Source: Cryptomeria japonica
Taxonomy: Eukaryota; Streptophyta; Pinopsida; Cupressales; Cupressaceae
DNA: 64,000 nucleotides
NCBI RefSeq assembly: GCF_030272615.1
Contig: NC_081412.1
Location: 97,341,796-97,405,795 of the forward strand
Direction of reading: 5' to 3'
The notes below the pieces were generated by a model, which did no database searches, had not been told where the DNA came from, and was given only the letters and a program-made list of their open reading frames with translations. Positions 9,789 through 20,655 of this stretch are shown here, one piece after another (position 1 is the stretch's first letter; each line of letters begins with the position of its first letter). A program made the translations under genes and the position numbers.

Positions 9789-10640
9789 ATGGAGAAAACT
9801 CAAATTGAACTACTAAGTTCATATAATTATGAATCATGAAAAAATCAGTATGGAATTATCTAAGGGAAAATTTTTGCACTGGCTATGTCAAAGAATCTAT
9901 TCCTGCACCTATTGATGGTAATGTTATTCAAGCATGGGAGATCAATCATGAGAGAGCTCTTGGTTACATTTGTTCTCTTGTCTCTTTTGATTTACAATTT
10001 CATTTTGGATCAAGTAAGACACCTAAGGAGGCTTGGGAGACTCTTGAAAATTTGTATGGTAAAATTGATAAGATTAGGGGTTATCAGATTGATAATGATT
10101 TGATGAATCTTTTATCCAAAAAGTTTCAACATTTGAGACTATATCTCCAAGATAAAGAAACTAAGAACACAAACGGATTGCAATATTACTAAGGAGGATT
10201 TACAATTGGTTCTGAATGTGTTATCCAAGCTTGGTCCTGAGTATTTTGTGTTTGGCTTTGGCTTTCATACCAATAGGGTTTCCATGAAAATTGCATATGT
10301 TCAACCCACTTTTGATGTATTTTCAAATCATCTAATCCAAGAAGAAGCAAAGCTAATTCAAATGGGTATCGTCAAGACTTCCAAATCACAAGCATTGATT
10401 GCTAGTAAACCTAAGGTACATAAAGAATCGGGGTATCTTGATCAACAAAAAAAAAACAAAAAAACAAAAACAAACAAACAAACAAACAAACAAAAAACAA
10501 AACAAAACAAAACAAAACAATCAGTAGTCCTATTTCTCAAAAACAAAATTATCTAAAAAGGAGAAGCCCACTTGTGCATATTGAAAGAAATCTGGGCATG
10601 ATGAACATCAATGTTATTTAAAACAAATTGATGAGTTGAA
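9789..10640 (+). pseudogene. Copia-1 gag
   Basis: Copia Gag (UBN2-type), the particle protein. From ATG 9789 it reads NYES-stop, where the family has NYESW. After a frameshift it gives SVWNYLRENF, ALGYICSLVS, TPKEAWETLENLYGK, RGYQIDND (9836-10192), and in another frame NITKEDLQLVLNVLSKLGPEY and FDVFSNHLIQEEAKL (10180-10440). An AAAC/AAAAC microsatellite interrupts it near 10447-10520. A degraded zinc knuckle, CAY-stop-KKSGHDEHQC, lies near 10570-10612. It aligns with Copia-2 Gag throughout. It carries several stops and at least two frameshifts. Confidence 0.85.
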
Positions 10641-11148
10641 CAATATTTTAGCAAAGAATAAAATCAATCTACCTTCAACTATGTCAAAGGATTCTTCATC
10701 TTCATCTAATTCAAAGAAACAAAAGGGTAAAACACTTGTTGCAATTGCAGATTCTAAGTGAGGGAGATGGATCCTTGATTCTAGAGCTTCACATCATATG
10801 GCTTCATCATAGAGTATGTTCTCTTCATTTAAAACTTGTTCGTTACCAAACATTCTGATGGCTAACAACACATATATGAGTGTTTGTTGGAAACGGTCTA
10901 TTGATATAGATGAATGATCATTCAATGATGTCCTTTGTGTGCCTTCATTGTCAACAAATATCCTTTATATCTATCAAATCACACATGGTGGGGAAGGAAA
11001 AAGTGTTGAGTTCACTCCATATTTTGTGATTATTCAGGATTTCCATAGAAAAGATATTGTTGCAATTGGGGAGGTAGATCATCAATCTCGATTATACACC
11101 TTCTCACATTTTTCTTCTATTGTTCCTTTTGCTAATGTACACACTTAG
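10641..11148 (+). pseudogene. Copia-1 protease region, active site altered
   Basis: An aspartic protease that would process Gag. The motif reads WILDSRASHHM near 10768-10800; the family and Copia-2 have DSGA, so the catalytic-loop Gly is Arg. ANNTYMSV, FNDVLCVPSLSTNIL and FTPYFVIIQDFHRKDIVAIG follow, matching the end of protease and the start of the pre-integrase region. Stops lie at GRW-minus-one (TGA) and after HHMASS. Inactive on sequence grounds. Confidence 0.8.
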
Positions 11149-11189
11149 GCATCTAGTGTGGACACTTTTAGGAAATTCAGTATGGTTAA

Positions 11190-12065
11190 GTGAGTCTTGG
11201 TATTCTTTCAACTGAGGTTCAAGAGATATGTGTTGATACTCCATCTCCTATATCGATTGTTGTTTCTGATGATACTAGTACTACTACATCCATGGCTCCT
11301 ATTGATTTAGTGCAGCATTACATTCATTGTCTTCCAGACACAACTACTTGGGATGAGTACTTGACAAACATTGTAAGTTTGTTTTGTGAGTCCTATCTTG
11401 CAGACTTGGAGGACACTATTGAGTGTATACATCTTCTCTTTGATGAAGTTGCTTCATCTTCTTCAGATGTTGAGGGGGAACCTTTAGACCCTCTTGTTCT
11501 TTAGCAACTTGATCATTCCTCACAGTTTGACATGACTGTGGCCACTATTGAGCAACATTTGGAGGAGACACCTTTGTCTTCAAAGGAGATACCTTTGTGT
11601 TTGGATTTTGTTCTACATCCATCTCCACTAGGTTATGGATTGTCATCCTCTGCAATGTGGCCTAGAACACTTGATTTGATGATGACAACTTTCAGCATCA
11701 ACACGGGGACACCTAAGAAAAGTTTAGAGACATCATACATCTTCCTAATTCTTCCCACATATTCCTTTCAAGAATGGGAAGATGTCCTAAATTATTCCTT
11801 GGTTTTATTTCTTCCTAAAGGGTGGAATATTGTTCGATGATCTTGGACCATCTACAACTTCTTGTGCCGAACAATCACCGACCATGCAGGAGATTTTACA
11901 TTGGGGGACTGCATAGTCTCTCTTCTTCTCTCTTGGGGGAATTTTTTTCCTACAAGTTCTCTTTCTCATCTTTTGAGAGGTTTTATCATTGTTAATTGGT
12001 ACCTAACATGGCCTTGTAGTCGGGACTCATATTTGCATCTTTTCACCCACCTAAACTATGCTTAA
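11190..12065 (+). pseudogene. Copia-1 region X ending in an RT amino-terminal vestige
   Basis: One frame of 876 bases, broken only by TAG at 11502 and TGA at 11838. It occupies the place of integrase and RT but has no integrase HHCC or DDE motif and no RT YVDD. The blocks TWDEYLTNIVSLFCESYLAD, IHLLFDE, VLHPSPLGYG, and EWEDVLN-SLVLFLPKGWNIV-SW align in order with Copia-2. The last block resembles the start of Copia RT (LPKG..VVGC.W). The first part is unrecognised. It ends 6 bases before the polypurine tract. Confidence 0.7.
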
Positions 12066-12584
12066 GGGGGGTGTTAGTGTAGTTTTTTTATATTTATTTT
12101 TTTACACATTAAGCATACTTAGGTTATATTAGGATGGTTAGTATGAAGAAACATGGCATAATGCTACAATGACATGTGTCATTCACACCCACATTTAGGT
12201 AGTTGAATGTCACACCCTCTTTTAGATTTATTAGCCACCTCCCTATAATCATTTGTTTGTCTTTATCTGAGTTGGCATAACCATGCATTTGACATTTTTC
12301 AAGTAGGTACAACTCCCACCTAATTTTGTTATTTGGGAGTTATAGCTCTTGGAGTTATATGCTCATATTTTTCTATAAAATTAACACTCACCTTTCCCTT
12401 ATGAGTTAATCGAGTTGAGCACATATCAACTCAATCAATACATGAGAGAGTTGATCCATATTGTATCATTCAGAGTGTGATAATACCATTATTAATTTAT
12501 TACACCATATTCTAGCATTTCATCCTCTCTGTTTCTCTCATGTAGTAGGTGATCCTGGGAGATTGAGTCCATCAGTGACCAACA
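12064..12584 (+). repeat. Copia-1 polypurine tract and 3' LTR
   Basis: AAGGGGGG (12064-12071) abuts TGTTAGTGTAG at 12072. The LTR ends GACCAACA at 12584, followed by the TSD ATTAT. A TATA-like TCTATAAAAT lies near 12372. Confidence 0.9.
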
Positions 12585-12589
12585 ATTAT

Positions 12590-13047
12590 TGTAGATGTTT
12601 CAAATTTTCTATTTATTGGATAAGACATGTAGACAAGAGTAACTTAGAATATTTGTGTAATAATACATGTGTGTAAGTTACAAATGTTGTTCATTAGGAA
12701 AGGTTAACCAACACTTTTTTAACTTAGAAAATAAGCAAATTTCAACATAAGCATTGGTTGACCATTTGAAGGATGAACTCAATAATAATATTCAAATAAC
12801 TCTTAGGCAAATTAGGTGATAACAAAACTCTTATTGATAATGTTTCTAAAATCCTTGATTAAATTATAGCTTATGTAAACTATACCAGCCAGCTAGGTGG
12901 AGAAAGATAGCCTAGGTAAAGCTATCTATATCCTAGAAAAGCTTCCATTTAATGTTCCTAGGAGAAGTGACAAAGGCATGACATTTGGTGAAAAAGAAAT
13001 TAAATACTAAAGAATTGCTTGAGCAATTCAAGTTCAACGTAGTGTTA
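12590..13047 (+). other. Flank between Copia-1 and Gypsy-1, with possible decayed coding sequence
   Basis: Mostly AT-rich. Near 12915-13010 one frame reads LGKAIYILEKLPFNVPRRSD and another HLVKKKLNTKELLEQFKF. These continue past Gypsy-1 at 20656 as WLEEAGINGFLESIYVEKYE, so they could be one old coding stretch split by the insertion. I do not recognise the protein. Coding status is uncertain. Confidence 0.35.
12962..13047 (+). repeat. 86-bp duplicated target, left copy
   Basis: GAGAAGTGACAAAGGCATGA to AACGTAGTGTTA is repeated at 20570-20655, on the other side of Gypsy-1, with a single difference (T here, C there, at a CpG). Confidence 0.95.
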
Positions 13048-14293
13048 TGAAATGACCACCCCTATTTTCCAATGAAAGAGACTTGCAAACTACTATGTGA
13101 TATCAATTAAATTGCTTAATAATCAACATGGCATTTTATCAAACACTTGACAAACATACAACAATATATGCAAAACCGGAAACTTCTTATTTGTTGTTAA
13201 ATACTGATTTGCAATATAAATGTGCACATTCAACTGCCTTATGGGCTGCGACAATTATTCAGGTTTGTATTCAACAATTACAATGCTTAGTTATGAAAAT
13301 ATGATAGAAAAAACCTGGAATTGAATGTTGTAATGGTCTGCAGATGTAATGGTAGCCTTCCAAACTTCTAATCAGCAGGAAAAACAAGTAAACTTCATAC
13401 CAACATTGTTCATGCACTATAGCAGCACTATTCATGGCACTGTAGCATTTTTACTATTCACGCTCACTGTAGCAAAACACTATTCACACGACACTGTAGC
13501 AAAACACTATTCATGTGGTACTGTAGCAAAACACTATTCACGCGGTACTGTAGCAAAATCACTATCTTCAAATCTGCACTTTCAAACCCCTGTAAAAAAC
13601 TCATGCGAGAGCACCAGATGAAGCCCAATGTGTTTCCTAAATGAAAACACCATTAATCCTCCTGACTATGTCTTTCAACAGTGAAGAGAATGCTAGCAAA
13701 GAGGGATTCCGTCGTCCAAGCCCAATAATCAAATCTCTACGAAATCCAACAACATAACATTAATCTCATCCAAGCATACCCCAAAAGAGAGCTTGCAACC
13801 TCAATTTATATCTTCTTCCTGGATGCAAACACTTCATTTCCTAAATGTGGGATAATACATTTTAGAATAAAATATTATTTCCCATAATGTACACATTAAA
13901 GGGAACTTTTAATATTTTAAACACTACTTTATATTCCCAACCTTATAATATAACGATAAAGTTAAATATTTAATTTAACTTTACACTTTATCGTTAAATA
14001 TTAAAACATTGTTGATAATCCCTTTAAATCATTGTCACCTTCAAATATTTTTTACTGATAATTATGCCAACTAGGGAAACACTAAAAATTTCAAGTCACT
14101 GCTTGGAGACTAACTTACTATAAATAGTAAGTGTCTAGAAACCCTGTCAGAGCAGCACCGATTGGCTTGAAACTGAAAACACCTAGGCCAAAACACCTCA
14201 GGATCGCACCAATGTCCTTGTTAGCCTTTGGGACCGTGTCAGAATAGGCTAACGACACCCCACATCATGTTGCGATAAAAAGGGGACATTACA
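13048..14293 (-). repeat. Gypsy-1 3' LTR
   Basis: A 1,246-bp LTR, TG..CA on the plus strand. The minus-strand start TGTAATGTCCCC overlaps the last ~55 bases of the pol frame. It contains three 27-bp units, an inverted AT-rich pair near 13950-14000 (AACGATAAAGTTAA and TTAACTTTACACTTTATCGTT) and a CTATAAATAG box near 14118. Confidence 0.92.
13478..13558. repeat. Three 27-bp tandem units in the Gypsy-1 LTR (also 19751-19832)
   Basis: The unit is CACTATTCAYGYGRYACTGT followed by AGCAAAA. Degenerate copies precede it (from 13420). The two LTRs differ more here than elsewhere, with one unit gaining a base in the 5' LTR. Confidence 0.9.
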
Positions 14294-14690
14294 GTCTGCC
14301 CCCCTTGAAATTGCTTGTCCTCAAGCAAATTCGGTCCTGAATGTTGCAATACCTGCTCATTCTCCCATGTAGCATCCTCATCTGGCAGGTCTCTCCATTT
14401 CACCAAGTATTCCTTAACAATTCTGTTCCTGAGTGTCCTTTCCCTGACATCCAGAATAGCCGTAGGGATCAGCACTAGTCTCCCTTCCTTGTCTAACGGA
14501 GGTAAATCTGCTGAAGGCACCACACCCTGACCAATGGCTTTCTTAAGCCTCGACACATGGAACACATTGTGCACACGATTACCCTCTGGAAGCTCTATCT
14601 CGTAGGCAACCTCACCTACCCTACGAATGACTCTATAGGGGCCATAAAACTGGGGTCTCAACTTCTCTGCTCCGCTCTTCTTGAGTATGA
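14239..14690 (-). pseudogene. Gypsy-1 integrase carboxy end and chromodomain
   Basis: From 14661 the frame reads RPQFYGPYRVIRRVGEVAYE and NVFHVSRLKK (GPY/IF integrase tail), then TAILDVRERT, IVKEYLVKWRDLPDEDATWE and LLEDK, a recognisable chromodomain. In this family the domain is thought to guide integration to particular chromatin. A one-base frameshift near 14680 separates it from upstream KKSGAEKLRP. The frame continues through the polypurine tract into the 3' LTR and stops at 14239-14241. Confidence 0.9.
14294..14306 (-). promoter_or_regulatory. Gypsy-1 polypurine tract
   Basis: Minus-strand AAGGGGGGCAGAC directly precedes TGTAATG of the 3' LTR. It also encodes the end of the chromodomain tail. 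Confidence 0.85.
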
Positions 14691-15614
14691 CTGTCTATAT
14701 GGTTGTAACCTCAAATACACCATGTCACCAACCTCAAAACTGCACTCCACCTTGTGTTGATCAGCATACAACTTTTGCTGATTCTGTGCCTACTGTATAT
14801 TCTCCTTGAGCGCCCTCAGGATGTCTTGACTATCCTCCAATGAATCTCGGGCTTTGGGTACTCTGCTATCCCCCAAGACTATGTCAACAAAGCTCGGCGC
14901 CTCGTAGCCATAAAGTGCCATGAAGGGTGTCATCCTGATAGACATATGATATGTCGTGTTGTAACAATATTCCCCCATGTGTAACCATCTCACCTAGGCC
15001 CTCTGTTGTGCAGTCACATAATTTCGCAGATAACCCTCAACCCACTTATTCACAATCTCTGTCTGACCATCCGTCTGTGGATGATAGCTAGTGCTGGGTG
15101 TGAGCTCCGTACCACACAACCGAAAGAGCTTCTACCAAAAAGCACTCAAAAATCTGCTATCCCGATCACTCACTATAAACCTGGGCAACCCATGCAATCT
15201 GAATATCTCCTTATAAAAGAGGTCTGCCACCTATGCTACTATGTAAGTAGATGGTATAGCGAAGAAATGGGCAAACTTTGTCAAGCGGTCTACCACAACA
15301 TATATACAATCTTGCCCTTGCATTCTAGGTAGTCTGGTGATGAAGTCCATGGATATGCTTTCCCACTTCCTATCTGGAATGGGCAAAGGCTGAAGCAACC
15401 CTGTAGGGAAAGTGTGCTCTCCCTTATTCTACTGACATACTGCACACTCCTTCACATATCTCTGCACATCATCCTTAAGTCCCCTCCAAGTAAACCTTTC
15501 ATGGATCTGCTTGTAAGTTTTGAAGATCCTAGGATGTCCAGTTGTAGGCGCATCATGGAATGTCCTTAAAATTTCCCCCTTGAACAGTGATGTAGGAATC
15601 AAATAAATCCTATC
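14691..15614 (-). pseudogene. Gypsy-1 integrase
   Basis: Integrase core that would insert the cDNA. A zinc-binding H-H-C-C is visible (FHDAPTTGH, later KECAVC). The catalytic triad is present as MDFITRLP (D), [12 protein letters not shown] (D) and YHPQTDGQTE (E). Further on are ATHMS-like YNTTYHMSIRMTPFMALYGY and the linker SYE/LYADQHK-like YADQHKVECSFEVGD. Stops interrupt it: TAG at 15615-15617, then after CAVCQ, after TYIVA, at SAFW and after QQRA. Most sit at expected Trp or Gln codons. Degenerate, but all active-site residues can be seen. Confidence 0.88.
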
Positions 15615-16991
15615 CTAAAATCTGATCAACCCATCCAACACCATATACCTATCATCCTGTATGGTACCTGCAACTCTTCCAGAAGCCCAAGTATCCCCTG
15701 CATACTCTGCTATAATCCGATCTCTCCAATCCCCTGAAATCTCAACTAGAGCGCAAACATGTGGTCTCCTGGATAAAGCATCGGCCACCACATTCTTCTT
15801 CCCTTTGACAAACTCTATGTCAAAATCATAAGCTTGCAATTTAGTGATCCATTTTTGCTGCCTGTCATTAAGATCAGGCTGGCTCATGAAATATTTTATG
15901 CTATTGTGATCAGTTTTGATCACAAACCGTCCACCTACTAAGTATGATCGAAATTTGGCCAATGCATGCATTATGGCCAACATCTCCCGGTCATAGACAG
16001 AATAACTCCTCTCAACACCCCGGAGCTTCCTACTCTCAAATGCAATGGGATGCTTCTCCTGCATCAATACTGCTCCAATCCCATCACCCGATGCATCACA
16101 ATGAAGCTCAAAAGGCTTCGTGAAATCTGGTAGAGCTAGAACTGGACATGAAGACATTACTTCCTTGAAATGCTCAAAACACCTCTGTGGTGCCCCTGTC
16201 CACACGAAGGCCCCCTTCTTGGTGAGATCTATCAAAGGCGCTGCCGTCTGTGAAAAACCCTTAACAAACCTTCTGTAAAATCCGCAAAGACCAAAGAATC
16301 CCTTAAGCTGTGTGAGGTTCGTAGGAGTAGGCCAATCAACTATAGCTCTAATCTTTTCAAGGTCTACTCGAACTCCATCCGCACCAATAATATGCCCAAG
16401 GTATAGTAATTCTATCATACCAAACTCACACTTAGACTCCTTGGCATACAAAGACTCTCTCTCTAGGATAGATAATACCTCCTCCAAATGTTGTGAATGT
16501 TCCTCCCAGGTCTTACTGAAGACCAAGATGTCATCAAAGAAGATCAAGACAAATCTCCTCAACTGCTCCTTGAATACCTGGTTCATACAACTCTGAAATG
16601 TAGTGGGTGCATTGGTTAGTCCAAATGGCATAACCATAAACTCAAAGTGGCCATAGTGACATCGGAAGGTTGTTTTCTCAATGTCCTCTGCTCTCATCCT
16701 GATCTGATGGTATCCAGATCGCAAATCAATTTTGGTGAAGAAGCATGCCCCATGCAACTCATCAATCAGCTCATCAATCCTAAGAATGAGATACCTATTT
16801 TTAATTGTTTTCTTATTCAGTGCCCTGTAATCGATGCACATGTGCATCGTCCCATCCTTCTTCTTCACTAATACTTCTGCTGAAGCAAATGGGATTTTGC
16901 TAGGCCTAATGTGCCCCATCTCCAACAACTCCTTAATTGCCTTCTCTATCTCATCCTTGTGTTTCTTAGGATGACGATTAGGAGTGATCAT
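15615..16991 (-). pseudogene. Gypsy-1 reverse transcriptase and RNase H (open for 458 codons)
   Basis: This copies element RNA to DNA and removes the template. RT landmarks: HIRPSKIPFASAEVLVKKKD, CIDYRALNKKT, KIDLRSGYHQIR, MPFGLTNAPTTFQ and the active site FFDDILVFSK. A palm/connection follows (LGHIIGADGV, FFGLCGFYRRFV), then RNase H with LHCDASGDGIGAVLMQ, YSVYDREMLA and TDHNSIKYF, ending VVADALSRR. The stretch is continuous and open, but it starts in a frame different from protease: one base is lost or gained around 16991-17000, where the PR frame stops. It is the best preserved part of Gypsy-1. Confidence 0.93.
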
Positions 16992-17572
16992 CAGTGGTTG
17001 GCTCCCTCCTCGAGCTCAATAACATGCTCTGCACCCTTGTCAGGAGGAACCCCGTGAGGAATATCACTGAATACCTTGGCATGTCTGTCAAGAATCTCCT
17101 GTATATCTGGTGGATGACTCTTCACCCAAGGCTCCGGTGAAGATGACATAACTAAGCACTCTGTTGCCCACTCTATGTCATTATGCCAAAAAAGTCTCTC
17201 CATTCTCCTCAAAGAGACTACCCTGCAACTCCCATCTGAAAGTCCCCTGAGTACAATAGTCCTACCCTCATGCTGAAACCTCATTTCCAACTTCGCTAGG
17301 TTGAAAGTGAACTCAACCAGCGATGCCATCCATGTCATACCGAGGATGATGTCGTAATCTCCCATGTCCACAACATAGAAATCATCCTCCAACTCATAGC
17401 CATCTCCAAATCTAATGTGAAGATTTGAAACCTTTTGAGTACATAATAGCTTTTGGCCATTAGCCACCATGACTCTAAAACCATCATGCTCCTCTGTCTG
17501 TAAGCCTCTCCTAGCTACCAACTGTGTATCTATAAAGTTATGTGTAGCCCCAGTGTCAATGAGAGATATCAC
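16991..17572 (-). pseudogene. Gypsy-1 aspartic protease
   Basis: Retropepsin with active site SLIDTGATHNFID near 17566-17530, then VMVANGQKL, YVVDMGDYDIILGMTWM (flap and ILG motif) and the linker GVPPDKGAEHVIELEEGAN leading to RT. It is in the same frame as gag and separated from it by a TAG at about 17576-17578 (context TIQG-stop-KVIS). The shown start is only where the frame reopens after that stop; the real product is a Gag-Pol polyprotein. Confidence 0.88.
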
Positions 17573-18967
17573 TTTCTACCCCTGGATAGTACCCCTGACC
17601 TTAAATGTGATTGCCTTTTGGGCCCCTGTCAAGCGTGCCAACGATCTATCATCCTTAGGAATGCTACTCTCCTCTATCATGTTACCCTCATTTGAGTCGA
17701 AGTGCTGATCCTCCCCCTCTGACTCTGACTCCTCTGCTGAAAAATACTCCATTTGATTTGCCTTAGCCTTGAGAGGGCATTTATGAGATAAGTCCCAAGG
17801 CTCTCTACATTGGAAGCACAGTTTCTTCTTTCAAAGTTCATTCAAGGTTTCACTGTCTAGTCCTTTTGATCCTTCTTTGGGTTTGTTATACTCTTTCTGA
17901 AATGGTTTTTTGTCTTTGTCCTTGCGGTAGGAAGAATCTGTTGAATGGTATTTTCCTTTGTATACCGAAGGGGCTAAATCTTGTGCCTTTTTAGTTGCTT
18001 CTGCTAAGGTGAGTGGATCATGTCCCTTCACCCAACCACGTAATGGATCAACAAGCCCATCACAAAATAATACCACCAATCTCCTAGGAGAGATATCAGT
18101 AACAAGTACGGACAAATGCTGAAACTTGGCGATGTAAGCATCCACAGAACCTGACTGTTTTAATTGTGCTAGCTCCTTGAAATGTAACTCAGGATCCCTA
18201 GTGTCAAATCTCTCAATCAATCTTTCTGTGAATTCCTCATAGGATGTAATATGATTATGCCCCAGAGTCACCATGCCATGATGCCACCATTCATGCACAA
18301 CATCATCCAAATGCATAGCCGCATACTTGATAGCCTCCTCCTCAGGCATAGGATTTAGCTGCAAGTATGTATCTACCTTCTGCACCCAAGCTCGTGCAGT
18401 CATCTTCCCCGAAGCATCATAATAAGGCAAGGAAATTTTTCCAACTTTCTTTCTCAACTCAAAATTCTGATTCCTCCCTCCTGCTCTAGGCATATGTCTC
18501 ATCCTCAAGTCCATATAATCTCTGAGGGAAATATCTACCTGAAACTCGAGTCCACTGGCCTCCCAGTCCCTCCTGAATTGACCCTGTAACTCAGTAATCT
18601 GTGGTTCATTCACTAGTTGAACCGGATCCCTAGGTGGGAAGGTGGGTAGAAGGGGTCTCGAGCTCGCTGTTCGAGCTGGGCGTGCAACGTGTCTAAAGTT
18701 ATCCGCCTCATTCCCATTGTTGCCATGTCCATTATTACCATTAATGTTATTCTCAGGACCATTGTTGTTGCCTCAACCTCCATTATTATTATTGCCCCTA
18801 TTGTTATCGTTTCCCCCATTGTTATTGTTTCCATTGTTGGCATCGCCGGGATTAATATTGATGCCCATCTGTCTAGCCATAAGCTGCAACATCATGTCCA
18901 TTCGCCTATTCTGCTCCTGTTGCATATGTTGCCCTTGCTCTAACGTATCCAGTAACTGTCTGAACAT
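17573..18967 (-). pseudogene. Gypsy-1 gag with CCHC zinc knuckle
   Basis: Particle protein. From ATG 18967: FRQLLDTLEQ, an Asn/Gly repeat tract (NNNNGGNDNN), then TGA at 18773-18775. The main capsid region holds YYDASGKMTARAWVQKVDTY, HEWWHHGMV and RFDTRDPELHFKELAQLKQ. A basic tail follows. A TGA at 17831-17833 sits just before CFQCREPWDLSHKC, the zinc knuckle. The frame is the same from 18967 to protease, so defects are stop codons rather than frameshifts. Confidence 0.88.
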
Positions 18968-19306
18968 TACCTCCCCTTGATCTGGACTGGTATTCCTACA
19001 TCTCGGTCACCCATACTGCTGTCCTGATCAAAGAATATCTCCTCTATGTCTGTATGACTGGATTCTATGTCCACCTACACGGATGAACTAGACTGCTCGC
19101 TCTGTGAGTTCAAATTTCTGTTTTGTCTTGCTTTGATATGGCGGAAGTTATAAGGCCCCTATTGCATGCTTAAACATACATTCTTAGCATGTTTTTTAAT
19201 TCATTAATTTCTGATTTTAGTGTTTTGATATTTTGTCAAACACTTTTCCCTCTATCCGGCTGTTCCAAAGTCTTTGTAAGACCTCCACAGGATGGCAAGA
19301 CTTATA

Positions 19307-19318
19307 GCTCTAATACCA
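19307..19318 (-). promoter_or_regulatory. Gypsy-1 primer-binding site
   Basis: Minus-strand TGGTATTAGAGC begins 2 bases from the 5' LTR. It is the initiator-Met type with one change (T for C), also seen in NAL-C. Confidence 0.88.
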
Positions 19319-19320
19319 CT

Positions 19321-20567
19321 GAAATGATCACCCCTATTTTCCAATGAAAGAGACTTGCAAACTACTATGTGATATCAATTAAATTGCTTAATAATCAACA
19401 TGGCATTTTATCAAACACTTGACAAACATACAACAATATATGCAAAACCCGAAACTTCTTATTTGTTGTTAAATACTGATTTGCAATATAAATGTGCACA
19501 TTCAACTGCCTTATGGGCTGCGACAATTATTCAGGTTTGTATTCAACAATTACAATGCCTAGTTATGAAAATATGATAGAAAAAAACCTGGAATTGAATG
19601 TTGTAGTGGTCTACAGATGTAATGGTAGCCTTGCAAACTTCTAATCAACAGGAAAAACAAGTAAACTTCATACCAACATTGTTCATGCACTATAGCAGCA
19701 CTATTCATGGCACTGTAGCATTTTTACTATTCACGCTCACTGTAGCAAAACACTATTCATGCGGCATTGTAGCAAAACACTATTCACGCAACACTGTAGC
19801 AAAAACACTATTCACGTGATACTGTAGCAAAATCACTATCTTCAAATCTGCACTTTCAAACCCCTGTAAAAAACTCATGCAAGAGCACTAGATGAAGCCC
19901 AATGTGTTTCCTGAATGAAAACACCATTAATCCTCCTGACTGTGTCTTTCAACAGTGAAGAGAATGCTAGCAAAGAGGGATTCCGTCCTCCAAGCCCAAT
20001 AATCAGATCTCTACGAAATCCAACAGCATAACATTAATCTCATCCAAGCATACCCCAAAAGAGAGCTCGCAACCTCAATTTATATCTTCTTCCTGGATGC
20101 AAACACTTCATTTCCTAAATGTGGGATAATACATTTTAGAATAAAATATTATTTCCCACAATGTACACATTAAAGGGAACTTTTAATATTTTAAACATTA
20201 CTTTATATTCCCAACCTTATAATATAACGATAAAGTTAAATATTTAATTTAACTTTACACTTTATCGTTAAATATTAAAACATTGTTGATAATCCCTTTA
20301 AATCATTGTCACCTTCAAATATTTTTTACTGATAATTATGCCAACTAGGGAAACACTAAAAATTTCAAGTCACTGCTTGGAGACTAACTTACTATAAATA
20401 GTAAGTGTCTAGAAACCCTGTCAAAGCAGCACTGATTGGCCTGAAACTGAAAACACCTAGGCCAAAACACCTCAGGATCCCACCAATGTCCTTGTTAGCC
20501 TTCAGGACCGTGTCAGAATAGGCTAACGACACCCCATATCATGTTGCGCTAAAAAGGGGACATTATA
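19321..20567 (-). repeat. Gypsy-1 5' LTR
   Basis: A 1,247-bp LTR aligning end to end with 13048-14293. Its outer terminal dinucleotide has mutated (plus strand ends TA where the other LTR ends CA). Confidence 0.92.
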
Positions 20568-20569
20568 GA

Positions 20570-20655
20570 GAGAAGTGACAAAGGCACGACATTTGGTGAA
20601 AAAGAAATTAAATACTAAAGAATTGCTTGAGCAATTCAAGTTCAACGTAGTGTTA
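20570..20655 (+). repeat. 86-bp duplicated target, right copy
   Basis: Repeats 12962-13047 with one difference. Two extra bases (GA, 20568-20569) lie between the LTR end and this copy. Confidence 0.95.

Larger units (their letters stand above)
4149..12584 (+). mobile_element. Copia-1: non-autonomous gag-protease LTR element, with nested SINE and NAL-B
   Basis: The element has termini TGTTAG and CTAACA/CCAACA and an exact 5-bp TSD, ATTAT, at 4144-4148 and 12585-12589. The LTRs are 4149-4866 (513 bp once the SINE and its duplicated target are removed) and 12072-12584 (513 bp). An iMet-type primer site abuts the 5' LTR and a purine tract abuts the 3' LTR. The interior codes for Copia-type gag, a zinc knuckle and protease, then a region ending in a short RT amino-terminal motif. 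No integrase, catalytic RT or RNase H is present, so it would move only with enzymes supplied in trans. NAL-B occupies 5330-8860 in its leader. Confidence 0.9.
13048..20567 (-). mobile_element. Gypsy-1: chromodomain Ty3/Gypsy element (chromovirus)
   Basis: A nearly complete Ty3/Gypsy retrotransposon transcribed on the minus strand: 5' LTR 19321-20567, primer site, gag, protease, RT, RNase H, integrase, chromodomain, polypurine tract, 3' LTR 13048-14293. The LTRs begin TGTAATGTCCCC (minus strand) and differ at roughly 2% of positions by eye. The element is complete in domains but defective through stops and a few frameshifts. It lacks a normal 5-bp TSD; the flanks instead carry an 86-bp direct duplication (12962-13047 and 20570-20655). 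Confidence 0.93.

Noticed and set aside
10440-10530. A Lys/Asn/Thr/Gln-rich protein segment
   Set aside because: It is translation of an AAAC/AAAAC microsatellite inside decayed gag.
13420-13560. A CRISPR-like array of about 27-bp repeats
   Set aside because: The units are contiguous without spacers and sit inside a plant LTR.
14315-16871. Plus-strand ORFs across Gypsy-1
   Set aside because: They are antisense shadows of the minus-strand integrase, RT and chromodomain frames, which carry all family motifs.
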